This document shows positions 1 to 9,247 of a stretch of 64,000 nt of DNA, in pieces. The DNA is taken from positions 403,359,399 to 403,423,398 of the forward strand of contig NC_053392.1 in assembly GCF_905171765.1 (NCBI RefSeq), given 5' to 3'. How positions within the stretch are numbered: the stretch's first letter is position 1; every line of letters begins with the position of its first letter. Made by a program: the position numbers and the translations under genes. The notes under the pieces were generated by a model. It did not search any database, was not told the origin of the DNA, and saw nothing but the letters and a program-made list of their open reading frames with translations. The stretch is from Bufo bufo (Eukaryota; Chordata; Amphibia; Anura; Bufonidae).

Positions 1-480
1 ATCTTTAATTGCCTCACTGGAGTGTGATCGTAAGATTTGCGAGTACAAGAGCATTCTAGTAGAGGTGCTGCTGGTGGCATTCCCAACTGACAGTGGGGGC
101 ACAGTAGAAGCACAAGGCGAAGACAGAGGAGGAGGAAGAGGTCACCAACACAGCTGGGGAACCACCAGCACCTCAGAAGGCAGGGTTAGCATGGCCGAAA
201 TGTGGAAAAGATTTGTCAGCATGCCACAACAACCAGCTGATATGGAACGTCTTAGCAGGAGGCATCATTTCACCAACATGGTGGTGCACACGCCTACACG
301 TACTGAAAGACAGGTCTGCCCCCTTCAACTTCTGGTTCTCAAAATTGGACACATGGCCTGAGCTTGCCCTTTACGCCTTGGAGGTGCTGGCCTGCCCTGC
401 AGCCAGTGTATTATCTGAACGTGTGTTTAGCATGGCAGGGGGCGTATCACAGACAAGCGCAGACGCCTGTCCACAGTCAA
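1..480 (+). pseudogene. hAT transposase C-terminal fragment (element A, piece 1)
   Basis: Remnant of the C-terminal third of a hAT transposase, the enzyme that cuts and pastes the element. The reading shifts frame near 290-330: the first frame reads through EGRVSMAEMWKRF and a second frame carries the hAT dimerisation block LACPAASVLSERVFSMAGG at about 385-440. The same order of blocks is seen in hAT C (61210-61700) and hAT F (30681-31340). The start lies outside the window. The coding match is lost at about 480, just before an AT-rich junction and an 18S rRNA-like block. Not functional. Confidence 0.85.
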
Positions 481-508
481 TTTTATTTTATTTTATTTCA
501 TCCATTTA

Positions 509-656
509 GCTCCCTTGGATGTGGTCTCTCTTTCTCACGCTCCCTCTCCTGCGTGGAACCCTGATTCGCCGATAACCGTGATCAACATGGTAGGCTCAGA
601 AAAGAACATTGAAAGTTGATAGAGAAGATATCCAAATGGATGGTGGACGTCACGGG
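509..656 (-). pseudogene. 18S rRNA-derived segment, copy 1
   Basis: The plus strand reads like the reverse complement of the 5' domain of eukaryotic 18S rRNA, the part that contains CTACCATGGTGACCACGGGT, AACTTTCGATGGTA and GAGAGGGAGCCTGAGAAACG. Recognisable anchors are CCTTGGATGTGG (511-522), GCTCCCTCTC (539-548), GAACCCTGATTC, ACATGGTAGGC and GAAAGTTGATAG (609-620), in the correct order and spacing. Substitutions are scattered throughout, so it is an old copy. It sits inside hAT A, antisense to the transposase. Identification is from remembered rRNA sequence, not a database search. Not a functional rRNA gene. Confidence 0.8.
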
Positions 657-659
657 GGC

Positions 660-800
660 ACCTCTGCATAGGTGACAGGAGCATCAATTTCAAAAAAATC
701 GTCTGTTACATTGTCAGGTGACATTTTACAAATTTTGCCGGATAGAAACCCCTGCTCTGCATAGGTGACAGGAAATTAAATTTAAGAAATTCTTGTTCAA
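660..800 (-). repeat. hAT family-2 subterminal repeat unit (inverted)
   Basis: Contains CTGTTACATTGTCAGGTGA and CCCCTGCTCTGCATAGGTGACAGG, the reverse complement of the repeat unit that forms the array at 29355-30450 of hAT F and 7331-7520 of hAT B. The short string CTCTGCATAGGTGACAGG occurs twice (663-680 and 754-771). It shows that the rRNA-derived blocks lie within the subterminal region of a hAT element. Confidence 0.7.
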
Positions 801-915
801 TTGATGCGCGCCACCTCCTTTCATTCAATGCTTAAACTTTAACAAGTTGTCCCACATTTGCGCTTCAATAGTTTGTCCCACATTTCCGCTCTATCATATT
901 TAATTTGAAACGATT
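801..915. other. Spacer between the two rRNA-derived blocks
   Basis: AT-rich stretch with a short internal duplication (GTTTGTCCCACATTT-like at about 846-860 and 869-884). I recognise no gene or known repeat in it. Confidence 0.4.
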
Positions 916-1093
916 AACCTCCCTTGGATGTGGTCTCTTTTTCTCACGTGGTCTCTCTTTCTCACGCTCCCTCTCTGGCGTGGAACCCTGAGTCTCCTAT
1001 AACCGTGATGAACATGGTAGGCTCAGAAAAGAACATCGAAAGTTGATAAAGAAGATATCCAAATGGATGGTGGATGTCACAGGGACGTGCGAC
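916..1093 (-). pseudogene. 18S rRNA-derived segment, copy 2
   Basis: A second copy of the block at 509-656, in the same orientation, with a small internal duplication (CTCACGTGGTCTCTCTTTCTCACG). It reaches slightly further into the rRNA than copy 1: CACAGGGACGTGCGACATGG at its end corresponds to the rRNA stretch read as CACGGGGGCGTGCGATCGGC on the same strand. It joins directly, at about 1093, to the hAT transposase codons for MVGQYVSTRLH. The two copies share differences from rRNA (for example GGCTCAGAAAAGAACAT), so they arose from one already diverged block. Confidence 0.8.
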
Positions 1094-1276
1094 ATGGTGG
1101 GACAGTATGTGAGCACACGCCTACATGAACTGACTGACAGGGGTCAGCCCCTGGGTCTCCAAATTGGGCACATGGCCTGAGCTTGCCCTTTACGCCTTGG
1201 AGGTGCTGGCCTGTCCTGCAGCCAGTGTATTGTCTGAACGTTTGTTTAGCACGACTGGAGAGGGTTATCACAGGTT
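1094..1276 (+). pseudogene. hAT transposase C-terminal fragment (element A, piece 2)
   Basis: A second, overlapping copy of the hAT dimerisation region within element A. It starts at the codons equivalent to VEQYVCTRLH and runs through GTWPELALYALEVLACPAASVLSERLFST, then decays at about 1276. The reading is interrupted by a small deletion near 1150. Its start coincides with the end of the second rRNA-derived block. Non-functional. Confidence 0.8.
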
Positions 1277-1344
1277 TTATTTCCCAATGTTTTGGGGTGT
1301 GCCCTCATTTAAAATTAAAATTTTAAACCAAAAAGCAGTGCAGG

Positions 1345-1425
1345 CTACCTCCTCCTCATCCACCGCCGCTTCCACCTACACCGCCACCTCAACCTCCTAC
1401 TCCATATGGACCTCGTCCTCCTAGA
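1345..1425 (+). other. Proline-codon-rich stretch conserved in hAT family 2
   Basis: CCN-rich stretch that reads as a proline-rich peptide ending PPTPYGPRPPR in one frame. The same stretch, in the same place downstream of the transposase, is seen on the minus strand in hAT B (7573-7660) and hAT F (30490-30585). Length differences between copies A and B look like whole codons. It could be a short reading frame, an enhancer-like repeat or simple low-complexity DNA; no start or stop is conserved that I can prove. Confidence 0.45.
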
Positions 1426-1554
1426 TTTACTTATTTTATGTAATTTAAAGTCATTTCCCTATCCACATTTGTTTGCAGAGCACTTGCCATGCTCTTAAAC
1501 ACATTTTAATGCCATTTGCAGCCCTCTAGCTTTAGTGCCATTTTAGCGCTCAAA

Positions 1555-1682
1555 ATTTCGGGTCCCCATTGACTTCAATGGGGTTTGGGTTCGGGGTCAA
1601 GTTCGGGTCCCGAACTTGAACTTTTTTGTGAAGTTCGGCCGAACCCGTCGAACCCGAACATCCAGGTGTCTGCTCAACTCTA
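1555..1682. repeat. hAT A right terminal region
   Basis: Dense in GTTCGGG/CCCGAAC motifs, including palindromic pairs, and ends CCAGGTGTCTGCTCAACTCTA. The same end is found at 62400-62530 (hAT C) and, inverted, at 23012-23135. The motifs are likely transposase binding sites (inference). Confidence 0.75.
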
Positions 1683-1978
1683 CACAGGACCAAAATCGCA
1701 GGCAACCTGTGGCCAGCAGGCTGCCTGTATAAATAGTGGAAGGCTAGGGTCATGTGACGTGGCCAGCATCACATGACCCGCTCAGACACAGAAGCCGATA
1801 CTCAGCCTGATACTGTTGCCAGGGGAACGGAGAACGTCGACTGCACATGCAGCAGGAGCGTGGTCAGGCCCGCTCCGCCCCCTGTTACCTGGGAGACCTT
1901 GTGCGTCGTTGCTCAGGGAGAGAGGCAGGACGCCGGCGGCGCAGCGCAGGAAGATCGCTTTGCCAGCACCATGTGACA
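1683..1978 (-). repeat. 3' LTR of Gypsy 1 (truncated)
   Basis: On the minus strand it starts TGTCACATGGTGCTGG directly after a purine-rich tract. It matches 7035-7330 over GTATAAATAGTG, GTCACATGACCCGCTCAGACACAG, GTTACCTGGGAGAC and GGCGGCGCAGCGCAGGAAGAT. The end away from the coding region is missing, replaced at 1682 by the hAT A terminus. A tract of about 20 bp (CCGAGCACCGAGTGGCAAGC) found in the other LTR is absent here. Confidence 0.85.
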
Positions 1979-1996
1979 GTACCCCCCCTTCACGAT
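1979..1996 (-). promoter_or_regulatory. Polypurine tract of Gypsy 1
   Basis: Minus strand GTGAAGGGGGGGTAC immediately before the TGTCAC start of the 3' LTR. This is the usual place of the plus-strand primer of LTR retrotransposons. Confidence 0.65.
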
Positions 1997-2549
1997 GGGC
2001 CTCAGGACCCAAGGACAGTGGAGACGGCTTCCTTGGGTTTTCGAGATGGAATCTCTTAATCAACCTATCGTGAATTCTATGAGCAGGTACCCAGGACCTT
2101 TCTTAAGGTCCAAAACCCTTCCAATGAACTAGGTATTGCAGTGAGTTTCGGACCTTCCTCACATCAATGATCCTAGAAACAATAAACTCATCTTGACAGT
2201 TAAACTCCACCGGAGATGGAGATTCCTGCAGAGGAACAACAGGCGAAACATACTTTTTGAGCAAAGATTTATGGAACACATCATGAATTTGAAACGTGTC
2301 TGGTAGTTTCAGCTTATAAGATAACGGGTTAACAATGCCAAGTATTTCACATGGTCCTATAAAGCGTGGAGCAAATTTCCTAGATACCCCTTTTAATGAC
2401 AGATTTTTGGTGGATAGCCGCACCTTCTCACCGACCTCAAAATTGGCTCCCTTAGTGAGTTTCCTGTTAGCTTGCTTTTTTCTGAACCTCCTGGGCTTTC
2501 TCCAGTGTCGACTGAACCTGGGCCCAGACTGTGCACAGTTCTAAAGTAA
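1997..2549 (-). pseudogene. Gypsy 1 integrase C-terminus with chromodomain
   Basis: The end of the pol polyprotein. The integrase C-terminal domain (KVRLSTKNLSL, FIGPCEILG, NPLSYKLKLP, IHDVFHKSLLKKY) is followed by a chromodomain (IVSRIIDVRK, LQYLVHWKGFGP), a module that in chromoviruses directs integration to particular chromatin. A TAA stop at about 2102 lies right after VHWKGFGP, where E or K is usual, and the same frame then continues as ERSWVPAHRIHDRLIKRFH towards the 3' LTR. Upstream, the frame is separated from the rest of integrase by the solo LTR at 2555-3055. Non-functional. Confidence 0.85.
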
Positions 2550-3060
2550 CCACATGTCATGCCCCACTCTGACGATGTGCGGAGGTCGGCCAGGATAGCA
2601 GCACGAGTTTAGTGTTTGTTTTGGAGCCGTGCTGGATCCGCCTCTCATCAAGTGCACTGGGTGTGGTCATTAGTTTAAATAGTACACCAGCCCAGTGCTC
2701 TGGGCGGATTATACTAATCACTGTGGTCTTGGAAGCTAGGAAGGAAGGTTGGCTGTCTGTTCCAGCTCAGGAAGATAAGTGTTATTTCAAGTTTGGTTGT
2801 TTTGTGTCATCTATCCCATCCAGGTTCTGTGCGAGCAGGCTGCTCCAATTTCCCCACTTCACCATCTCAGGGAATTCAGGGTTTTCTCAGCCCAGGCACG
2901 GGGACACCTCATACCTACCTTAAAGGTCTGTAGGTGGGCTGAGCAGTGCAGGGAAAGAGGTCAGGGATTAGTTAGGAGGTGACCCTTCCCCTGTCTCTCG
3001 CCCAGAGCCTGGTTGGTGCGTTATCTGTTAGACTGAGTGCACGCCCGCCGTGACACCACA
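2550..3060 (-). mobile_element. Solo LTR inserted in the integrase of Gypsy 1
   Basis: A 501-bp block (2555-3055) that starts TGTCATGCCCC and ends CGCCGTGACA, so it has TG...CA ends with a short inverted repeat TGTCA/TGACA. It is flanked by a perfect 5-bp duplication CCACA (2550-2554 and 3056-3060), the length made by LTR-retrotransposon integrases. It has no coding region. Integrase codons read up to the block and resume after it. Strand cannot be fixed with certainty. It resembles neither Gypsy 1 nor Gypsy 2 LTRs, so it comes from a third family. Confidence 0.8.
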
Positions 3061-3830
3061 TCTGCCTCAGGATTAGGCAAAGCCACGGAAGAACAAGAAC
3101 CAAAACGAGGATGAAACCCTAAATTGCAGTAAAACGGAGATACCCCCGTGGATGAGTTCACCCGGTTGTTAATGGCAAACTCCGACAACAGAAGGTACTT
3201 CACCCACAGACGCTGGTTGTCAGAGATATAGCACCTAAGGGATTGTTCGACAGCCTGATTCAAGCGTTCCGTCTGCCCATTAGTCTCGGGATGAAAGGCC
3301 GACGAAAAGGACAATGACATTTCGCATCTCTGGCAAAAGACTTTCCAGAATCTGGTAACGAATTGGACACCCCTGTCAGAGACAATATTCTCAGGAATTC
3401 CATGATACCGAAAGATGTGATCGATAAACAAGGAAGACAAAGTCTTGGCACTAGGGAGTTTATTTAGAGGAACAAAATGTACCAATTTGCTGAATCTGTC
3501 TACCACTACCCAGATCACTGACTTTCCTTTGGAGGGTGGCAAGTCAGTGATGAAATCCATAGAGATGTGTGACCAAGGTCTACTTGGAATAGGTAGTGGT
3601 AGTAACTCACCCGCAGGACGGGTTCTAGGAGTTTTGGACCTTGCACATATCTCGCAGGCGGACACATACGAACTGATGTCCCTAAATAATGTAGGCCACC
3701 AGAAGGTTCTAGATACCAATTCCTTAGTGGCTTCAACACCAAGATGACCACAGAATCATGGCACTCACCCAGAAGTTGGAGACGGAAATGGCCAGGAAAA
3801 TATAATTTATCTGTGGGTGTTCGTGCAGGA
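3061..3830 (-). pseudogene. Gypsy 1 integrase, zinc-binding and catalytic core
   Basis: Integrase joins the cDNA copy to the host chromosome. The catalytic triad is visible: D in SHISMDFITDLP (about 3543-3560), D in IVSDRGVQF (about 3371-3384) and E in NGQTERLNQ (about 3268-3281), the DD35E arrangement of retroviral and Gypsy integrases. The N-terminal zinc site ends with CEICARSK (about 3630-3655). The H-H half of the zinc site lies in another frame at about 3730-3760, so a frameshift separates it. The C-terminus is cut by the solo LTR. Confidence 0.85.
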
Positions 3831-3948
3831 GCGAGATGTTGTGCAGATTAATCTTCGAAGAGTGGTCAGCAGACACCGATGCTATGATGATGTTAGCCGG
3901 TAAGATGGATTAAGGAGGCGTGTCAGGAGGTTGGAAGGCACAAAAACT
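3831..3948 (-). other. Gypsy 1 spacer between RNase H and integrase
   Basis: Connecting region of pol, damaged by frameshifts; no complete domain can be read in it. Confidence 0.5.
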
Positions 3949-5280
3949 TCAAGATAAGGCATCAGCCTTAACATTCTTACTTCCTGGTCTGTAAGTGATA
4001 GAGAAGTTAAACCGAGTAAAGAAGAAAGCCCTCCTGGCTTGCCTAGGATTGAGACGTTTAGCAGACTCAGGGAACAATAGATTTTTATGATCAGTGAGAA
4101 CCATGACACAGTGTTTGGCCCCCTCCAAAATGTGTCTCCACTTCTGAAATGCCGACTTAATGGCCAGTAATTCACGATTCCCAATGTCATTCCCCGAAAA
4201 TGTACGGGGAAAAAAAGCACAGGGTCTTGTATTGGTGAGCTTAGACGATCCCTGAGAAGGAACCGCCCCCACTCCATCCTCAGAAGCATCAACTTCAACC
4301 ACAAAAGGTCTCTCCTGATTCAGCTGAATCAAGATTGGGGCGTATTGGAAGCACTTCTTAAGGGTTTCAAAGGCTTTGATGGCCTCAGTCGGCCAATTAA
4401 CAAGATCTGCCCCCTTCTTGGTTAGGTCGGTTAGCGGCTTGGCAATAACAGAATTTTTTTTAATCAATTTTCTATCATAGTTAGAGAACCCCAGAAAACA
4501 CAATGTCTTTAGGAAAGATGGTCTTACCCACTCCAGGATAGCCCGCACCTTCCCCGGATCCATCTTAAATGAGTGAGGGGTAAGAACATAACTCAGGTAC
4601 AATATCTCTTGTACCCCAAACACACATTTTTCTAACTTGGCGGATAGCTTATTTTCTCTGAGAACTTCGAGCACAAGTTTAAGATGGTACATATGGGAAT
4701 CCCAATCCGCAGAGAAAATATGGATGTCATCAATATAAATAATCATAAACCTGCCTATAAATTCCCTGAAGATGTCATTCATAAAATTCAGAAAAGCTGC
4801 TGGGGCATTACTGAGTCTGAATGGCATTACCAGGTACTCAAAATGTCCCTCCAGAAAATTGAACGCAGTTTTCCACTCGTCTCCCTCTTTAATACGAATC
4901 AGGCTATATGCCCCTCTTAAATCAAGCGTAGAAAACCCTGATGCTCCCAGAACCTGATTGAACAAGTCAGGAATCAAAGGGAGGGAATATTGATTTTAAT
5001 GGCGATCTTGTTCAATTGTCTGTAATCAATACAGGATCTGAGGTAACCGTCCTTCTTTTTAACAAAAACGAAACCAGCCCCCATAGGAGAAGTAGATGGC
5101 CTGATATGCCCCTTACTTAGGCTCTCTTTAATAAAATCTTTCATGGCACCACGTTCCGGCCCAGACAAGTTAAAAATACGACCCTTGGGAAACCTGGATC
5201 CCGGCACGAACTCAATAGCACAATCGTAAGACCTATGAGGTGGAAGCTCCTCAACCTCAGGAGGTAGAAAAAACATTGCG
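3949..5280 (-). pseudogene. Gypsy 1 reverse transcriptase and RNase H
   Basis: Copies the element RNA into DNA. The fingers region ([19 protein letters not shown] at about 5020-5080) is in one frame. A single-base frameshift near 4977 changes frame, then FSTLDLRGAYSLIRI, FEYLVMPFRLSNAPA and the active-site YIDD (4725-4736) follow. RNase H has [17 protein letters not shown] and VLTDHKNLLF and ends at NVKADALS near 3949. The YIDD box is intact, but FSNYDRKLIK replaces the usual LGFANYYRRFI form and the frameshift breaks the polyprotein. Confidence 0.9.
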
Positions 5281-5820
5281 GAAGTCTTCAATATATGGGT
5301 CTTCAATATATGGAGGAATGGCCATAGAACTAGAAGCAACCCCCGCTACCAATATGGATACACAAGAGGAACAGTTAGGACCCCACCTTTCTAATTCCCC
5401 CATAGCCCAGTTGATGGTCGGGTTGTGAACTTGGTGCCACGGCATTCCTAAGACCACTTCAATGGGCAAATTTTCCAGTATGAATAGGGAGCATTTCTCA
5501 GTATGACAGACTCTCACGGACAAGGTTATCTCTGGGGTGCAATATCTGACCGTCCCCTCCCACAAAGGAGTAGAGTCAATGGCTACAAGACTTATAGGAG
5601 TGGACAAGGTTAACACCAGTATTCCCACTTGTAGGGCGAACCCTAGATCTAGAAAGCTAGCGGCAGAACCAGAATCAATAAAAGCATTACCTGAACCCTT
5701 ATTAGGCCCAAAAACAACAGTAATGGGAACCAGCAACATTTTTCTTACCACCACAGGAAGTACCTTGTCTTTGGATCCTTCAGAAATGGATGACCTTTCG
5801 GAGGGAGGGATCTTAGGACA
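5281..5820 (-). pseudogene. Gypsy 1 aspartic protease region
   Basis: The retropepsin-type protease, which cuts the polyprotein, is marked by AFIDSGSAASFLD with the catalytic DSG at about 5668-5676 (DTG or DSG is usual), then VVLGMPWHQVHNPTINW, typical of Gypsy proteases. It is in the same frame as the upstream zinc knuckle, so gag and protease are fused here. A perfect repeat of [10 protein letters not shown] codons near 5290-5310 is a small duplication. Confidence 0.8.
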
Positions 5821-6662
5821 TTGACGGACCCAATGATCAGTGCCACCACAGTAGAAACAGGTACCTTGTTGTCGCCATTGTTCCCTTCTGGTCATACCTA
5901 ATTGCATAGGTTCTTCAGTCGGAGCTTCCACCCTGGGTCCCACTGGAATGGATTCAGGGTTAGGGACAGTCTGTGAAAGAAATAAATGTTCCCGCTGTCT
6001 TGTCTCTCCCTAACACGTCTGTCCAATCTAATAGCCAGGGTCATAACTTCCTCTAAGGACTCGGGACAGGGATAACACACCAGCATATCCTTAGGTTTCT
6101 CAGAGAGTCTGGACCTGAACTGGCTTTTGAGTGCCGGTTCATTCCAGCCAGAAGGAACGCACCATTTACGAAACTGAGTGTAGTAATCCTCTACCGGCCG
6201 ATCACCCTGGACTAGGGCCTTAAGCTGGGACTCAGCTACGGATGCTTTGTTAGGTTCATCATAAAGGACCCCCAGGGCCTGAAAAAATGCATCAACCGAC
6301 CTAAGACACTGAGAGTCGGAAGACAAAGAAAACGCCCACTCTTGAGGGTCCCCCTGTAAGAGGGAAATAACAATTCCCACCCTTTGCTGATCGGACCAAG
6401 ACGAAATGGGCAGCAGGCGGAAGTATAATTTACAACTCTCCTTGAAGGTCAAAAAACACTTGCGGTCCCCAGAAAATTTATCAGGCAGTTTGACATGGGG
6501 TTCTGCCTGAAGTACTGGTAGATCAGAAGTAGAGAGAGATTGAGCGGATTCTTGGAGTTATAATCTCTCCCTCAAATCCTGTACAATCTGCACCAGGTTC
6601 TGGACATGGTCAGTAAGGCTCTGCAGGGGGTCCATAGGGGGATAAGGCCTGCGATTCTGTCA
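5821..6662 (-). pseudogene. Gypsy 1 gag
   Basis: The structural protein that packages element RNA. A candidate ATG (MTESQALSPY) is at about 6660. A frameshift near 6600 and a TAA stop near 6560 precede the capsid-like part (SCKLYFRLLP, GDPQEWAF, GDRPVEDYYTQFRKW, 5944-6452), which is of the retrotransposon-gag type. A further frameshift near 5943 precedes one CCHC zinc knuckle, CFYCGGTDHWVRQC, at about 5824-5866. About 280 residues in total, usual for vertebrate chromodomain Gypsy elements. Broken by at least two frameshifts and a stop. Confidence 0.8.
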
Positions 6663-7330
6663 TGAACTAGGGAGTGGGGAAAAGGAAGTGCACCCACTAG
6701 CTGCCACCCACGCCTCTGTCCCTGCCTACTTACACTACCCGTCCTAAGCGACGGGGCGTAACTGGGCAACGGTCCCTAACCTCTAAGTGCAGAGAGGCAG
6801 AGCGGACAGAGACAGAATATAGCCAGGCAGAGGCAGTAGGAGGGAACCCTGCAAATGTATCCAAATAAACACTAACGTAGGCGAACAGGGGTAACAAGGA
6901 CGGTAACCAACACGCCTAGGGTCAAACCAGGATGTCACGTAAGTACACAAGAAATAGCAAGGATGGGTCAGAGTACAAGCCGAGGGTCAAAATCCAGAGA
7001 AGCAGAAGCACTGAGTAGTAGCAGTTAGGCACATTACCAAAATTGAAGGCAACCTGTGGCCAGCAGGCCGCCTGTATAAATAGTGAAAGGCTAAGGTCAT
7101 GTGACATGGCCAGCGTCACATGACCCGCTCAGACACAGAAGCCGAGCACCGAGTGGCAAGCTCGGTGCTCAGCCTGATACTGTTGGCAGGGGAACCGAGA
7201 TTGCTGACCGCACAGAAAGCAGGAGCGCTGTCGGGCCCGCTCCGACCCCTGTTACCTGGGAGACGGGGATGCCGCGTACGTTGTTGCTCAGGGAGAGAGG
7301 CAGGATGCCGGCGGCGCAGCGCAGGAAGAT
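6663..7330 (-). repeat. 5' LTR and leader of Gypsy 1
   Basis: 7035-7330 is the second copy of the LTR seen at 1683-1978. The LTR continues towards lower coordinates, since similarity runs at least to the CACATTACCAAAATTGAAGG-like stretch at about 7030, but its inner boundary cannot be located because the other LTR is truncated there. A TATA-like stretch on the plus strand (GTATAAATAGT at about 7073) is in both LTRs. The outer edge is cut at 7330, where hAT B begins; 22 bp of LTR start are missing. I could not identify the primer-binding site. Confidence 0.7.
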
Positions 7331-7520
7331 TTACCTTTTTTTTACCTGTCTACTAGGTATAGCAGTGGTATATCGCACCCAAAAATTTGTTAATTTCACC
7401 AGAAAATGTAATAGACAAATTAGTGAAATGTTATTACGTGTCTACTAGGTACAGCAGGGGTATATCACACGCAAAAATTGCTGAATTTCACCAGAAAATG
7501 TAACAGACAAATTTGTGAAA
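7331..7520 (-). repeat. hAT B subterminal repeats
   Basis: Two units of about 90 bp sharing CTGTCTACTAGGTA, AGCAG-GGTATATC and TTTCACCAGAAAATGTAA. They are the same unit as the longer array at 29355-30450 in hAT F. Confidence 0.8.
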
Positions 7521-7805
7521 TGACATAAGATAAAATAAAATACGTACAAATTAAAAAAAATAAACTTGATTTATGAGGTGGAGGTCCATATGGAGTAGGA
7601 GTTTGAGGAGGCAGTGGACGTAGCAGTGTAGGTGGAAGCGGCGGTGGAGGAGGACGAGGTAGCCAACACAGTTTTTTGGTTTGAATTTTTTTTAAAAAAA
7701 TTTTTTAATTAGGGTACACTCTGAAAGAGTGTGAAATATCCCAAATACAAGAATGAGCAATTGCGCTGTAGTATAACAATGGCTGGTTAAGGCTGGTATA
7801 CATGT
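7521..7805 (-). other. hAT B 3' flank of the transposase
   Basis: AT-rich DNA around the proline-codon-rich stretch (7573-7660) shared with hAT A and hAT F, followed by a TA-rich spacer shared with hAT F (30590-30680). No gene. Confidence 0.55.
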
Positions 7806-9247
7806 CTATTCTGCACAAGGTGCGGACAAGTCCTGTGGGATCCATGCCTGGTTCATTTTAATGAACGTGAGCTTGTCCACATTGACTGTGGACAGGCATC
7901 TGCTCTTGTCTGTGATAACGCCCCCTGCCATGCTAAACACACGTTCAGACAATACACTGGCTGCAGGGCAGGCCAGCACCTCCAAGGCGTAAAGGGCAAG
8001 CTCAGGCCATGTGCCCAATTTGGAAACCTTGAAGTTGAAGGGAGCAGACCCCTCATTCAGTACGTGTAGGCATGTGCACACATACTGCTCCACCATGTTG
8101 CTGAAATGATGCCTCCTGCTAAGGCGTTCCATATCAGCTGGTGGTTCTGGTTGTGGCATGCTGACATAGCTTTTCCACATTTCGGCAATGCTAACCCTGC
8201 CTTCTGAGGTGCTGGTGGTGACCCAGCTGCGTTGGCGACCTCTTCCTCCTCCTGTGCATTCGCCTTGTGCTTCCACTGTGCCCCCACTGTCAGGTGGGAA
8301 TGCCACCAGCAGCGCGTCTACCAGCGTGCTCTTGTACTCGTGCATCTTACGATCACGCTCCAGTGATGGAATTAAGGATGGTACGTTGCCCTTGTAACAT
8401 GGATCCAGCAGCGTGGCAACCCAGTAATCAGCACAAAATAGAATGTGGGCAACTCGGCGGTCGTTGCGGAGACACTGCAGCATGTAATCGCTCATGTGTG
8501 CCAGGCTGCCCAGAGGCAACGAAAAGCTGTCCTGTGTGGGAGTAATGGCCATGAGCTGGTTTGGGTGCCATCCTGCTGTGAACACGGTTCCTCCTCCATC
8601 TCCTCCTCCTCATCCTGCACCTCGTCATCCTCCAGAACTGTGCCCTGGCTGGACAATTGTGTACCTGGCGTTTGTGGGTGCAGGAACCCACCCTTGGAGC
8701 CACTTGTAAATGACTGGCCAGAAACCCTATGAAATGATCCCTCTTCCTCTTCCTCCTGTGCCACATCCTATTCCATCATCGCCAGCAGCATTTTTTCAAG
8801 GAGGCATAGAAGTGGGATAGTAACGCTGAGAATGGCGTTATCGGCACTAGCCATGTTGGTGGAGTACTCGAAACAGTACAACATGGAACACATGTCTCGC
8901 ATGGAGGCACACTCATTGTTGGTGAAGTGGTGCTGTTCTGCAGAGTGACTCACCCGTGCGTGCTGCAGCTGAAACTCCACTATCGCCTGCTGCTGCTTGC
9001 ACAGTCTGGCCAGCATGTGCAAGGTGGAACACGTCGCATATGAGGCGGTGAGTGGGAAGGCCGAAGTTACGCTGCAGCGCTGACAGGCGAGCAGCAGCAG
9101 GGTGAGAACGTCGAAAGCGAGCACAGACGGACCGCACTTTCTGCAGCAGCTCTGACATATAGGGGTAATTTTAAGGAACATCTGCACCACCAAATTCAGC
9201 ACATGCGCCATGCAAGGGATGCGCGTCAAATTTAGTATTTTGCCCAA
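7806..9247 (-). pseudogene. hAT B transposase relic (C-terminal half)
   Basis: C-terminal half of a family-2 hAT transposase. From high to low coordinate: IPCMAHVLNLVVQ with the conserved C and H residues (about 9180-9230), a frame-shifted stretch, STLHMLARLC, HARVSHSAEQHHF, FEYSTNMASADNAILSVTIPLL, a stop near 8768, an acidic linker, CADYWVATLLDPCYKGN (8440-8400) and the dimerisation block LACPAASVLSERVFSMAGG (about 7985-7930), ending near TFIKMNQAWIPQDLS. Frameshifts occur near 9150, 8590 and 8450. The BED finger and first catalytic Asp are deleted; the deletion joins codons near TRIPCMAH directly to the tandem array at about 9240. Confidence 0.9.

Larger units (their letters stand above)
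1..1682 (+). mobile_element. hAT element A (right part, family 2)
   Basis: The right part of a hAT DNA transposon whose left part lies outside the window. It contains two C-terminal pieces of a BED/hAT transposase, a subterminal repeat unit, two 18S rRNA-derived blocks and a terminal region that ends GCTCAACTCTA at 1682. That end matches the well-defined right end of hAT C at 62530, which fixes the boundary. The element abuts the truncated 3' LTR of Gypsy 1, so it was probably inserted into or next to that LTR. The first transposase piece stops being recognisable near 480 and a second copy of part of it appears at 1094, so the copy is rearranged and dead. Confidence 0.85.
1683..7330 (-). mobile_element. 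Ty3/Gypsy chromodomain retrotransposon 1
   Basis: An LTR retrotransposon on the minus strand. The order from high to low coordinate is 5' LTR, gag, protease, reverse transcriptase, RNase H, integrase, chromodomain, polypurine tract, 3' LTR. Both LTRs are cut at an outer edge by neighbouring hAT DNA (at 1682 and 7330), so TSDs cannot be checked. The coding region has several frameshifts, a stop in the chromodomain and a solo LTR inserted in integrase, so it is inactive. Confidence 0.9.

Noticed and set aside
509..1093. Functional rRNA gene
   Set aside because: Only a small part of 18S is present, it is diverged and duplicated, and it lies inside a hAT element.
7120..7448. GC-rich frames in the LTR as a small gene
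   Set aside because: They run across the LTR/hAT junction at 7330, and the equivalent frames in the other LTR differ. No domain.
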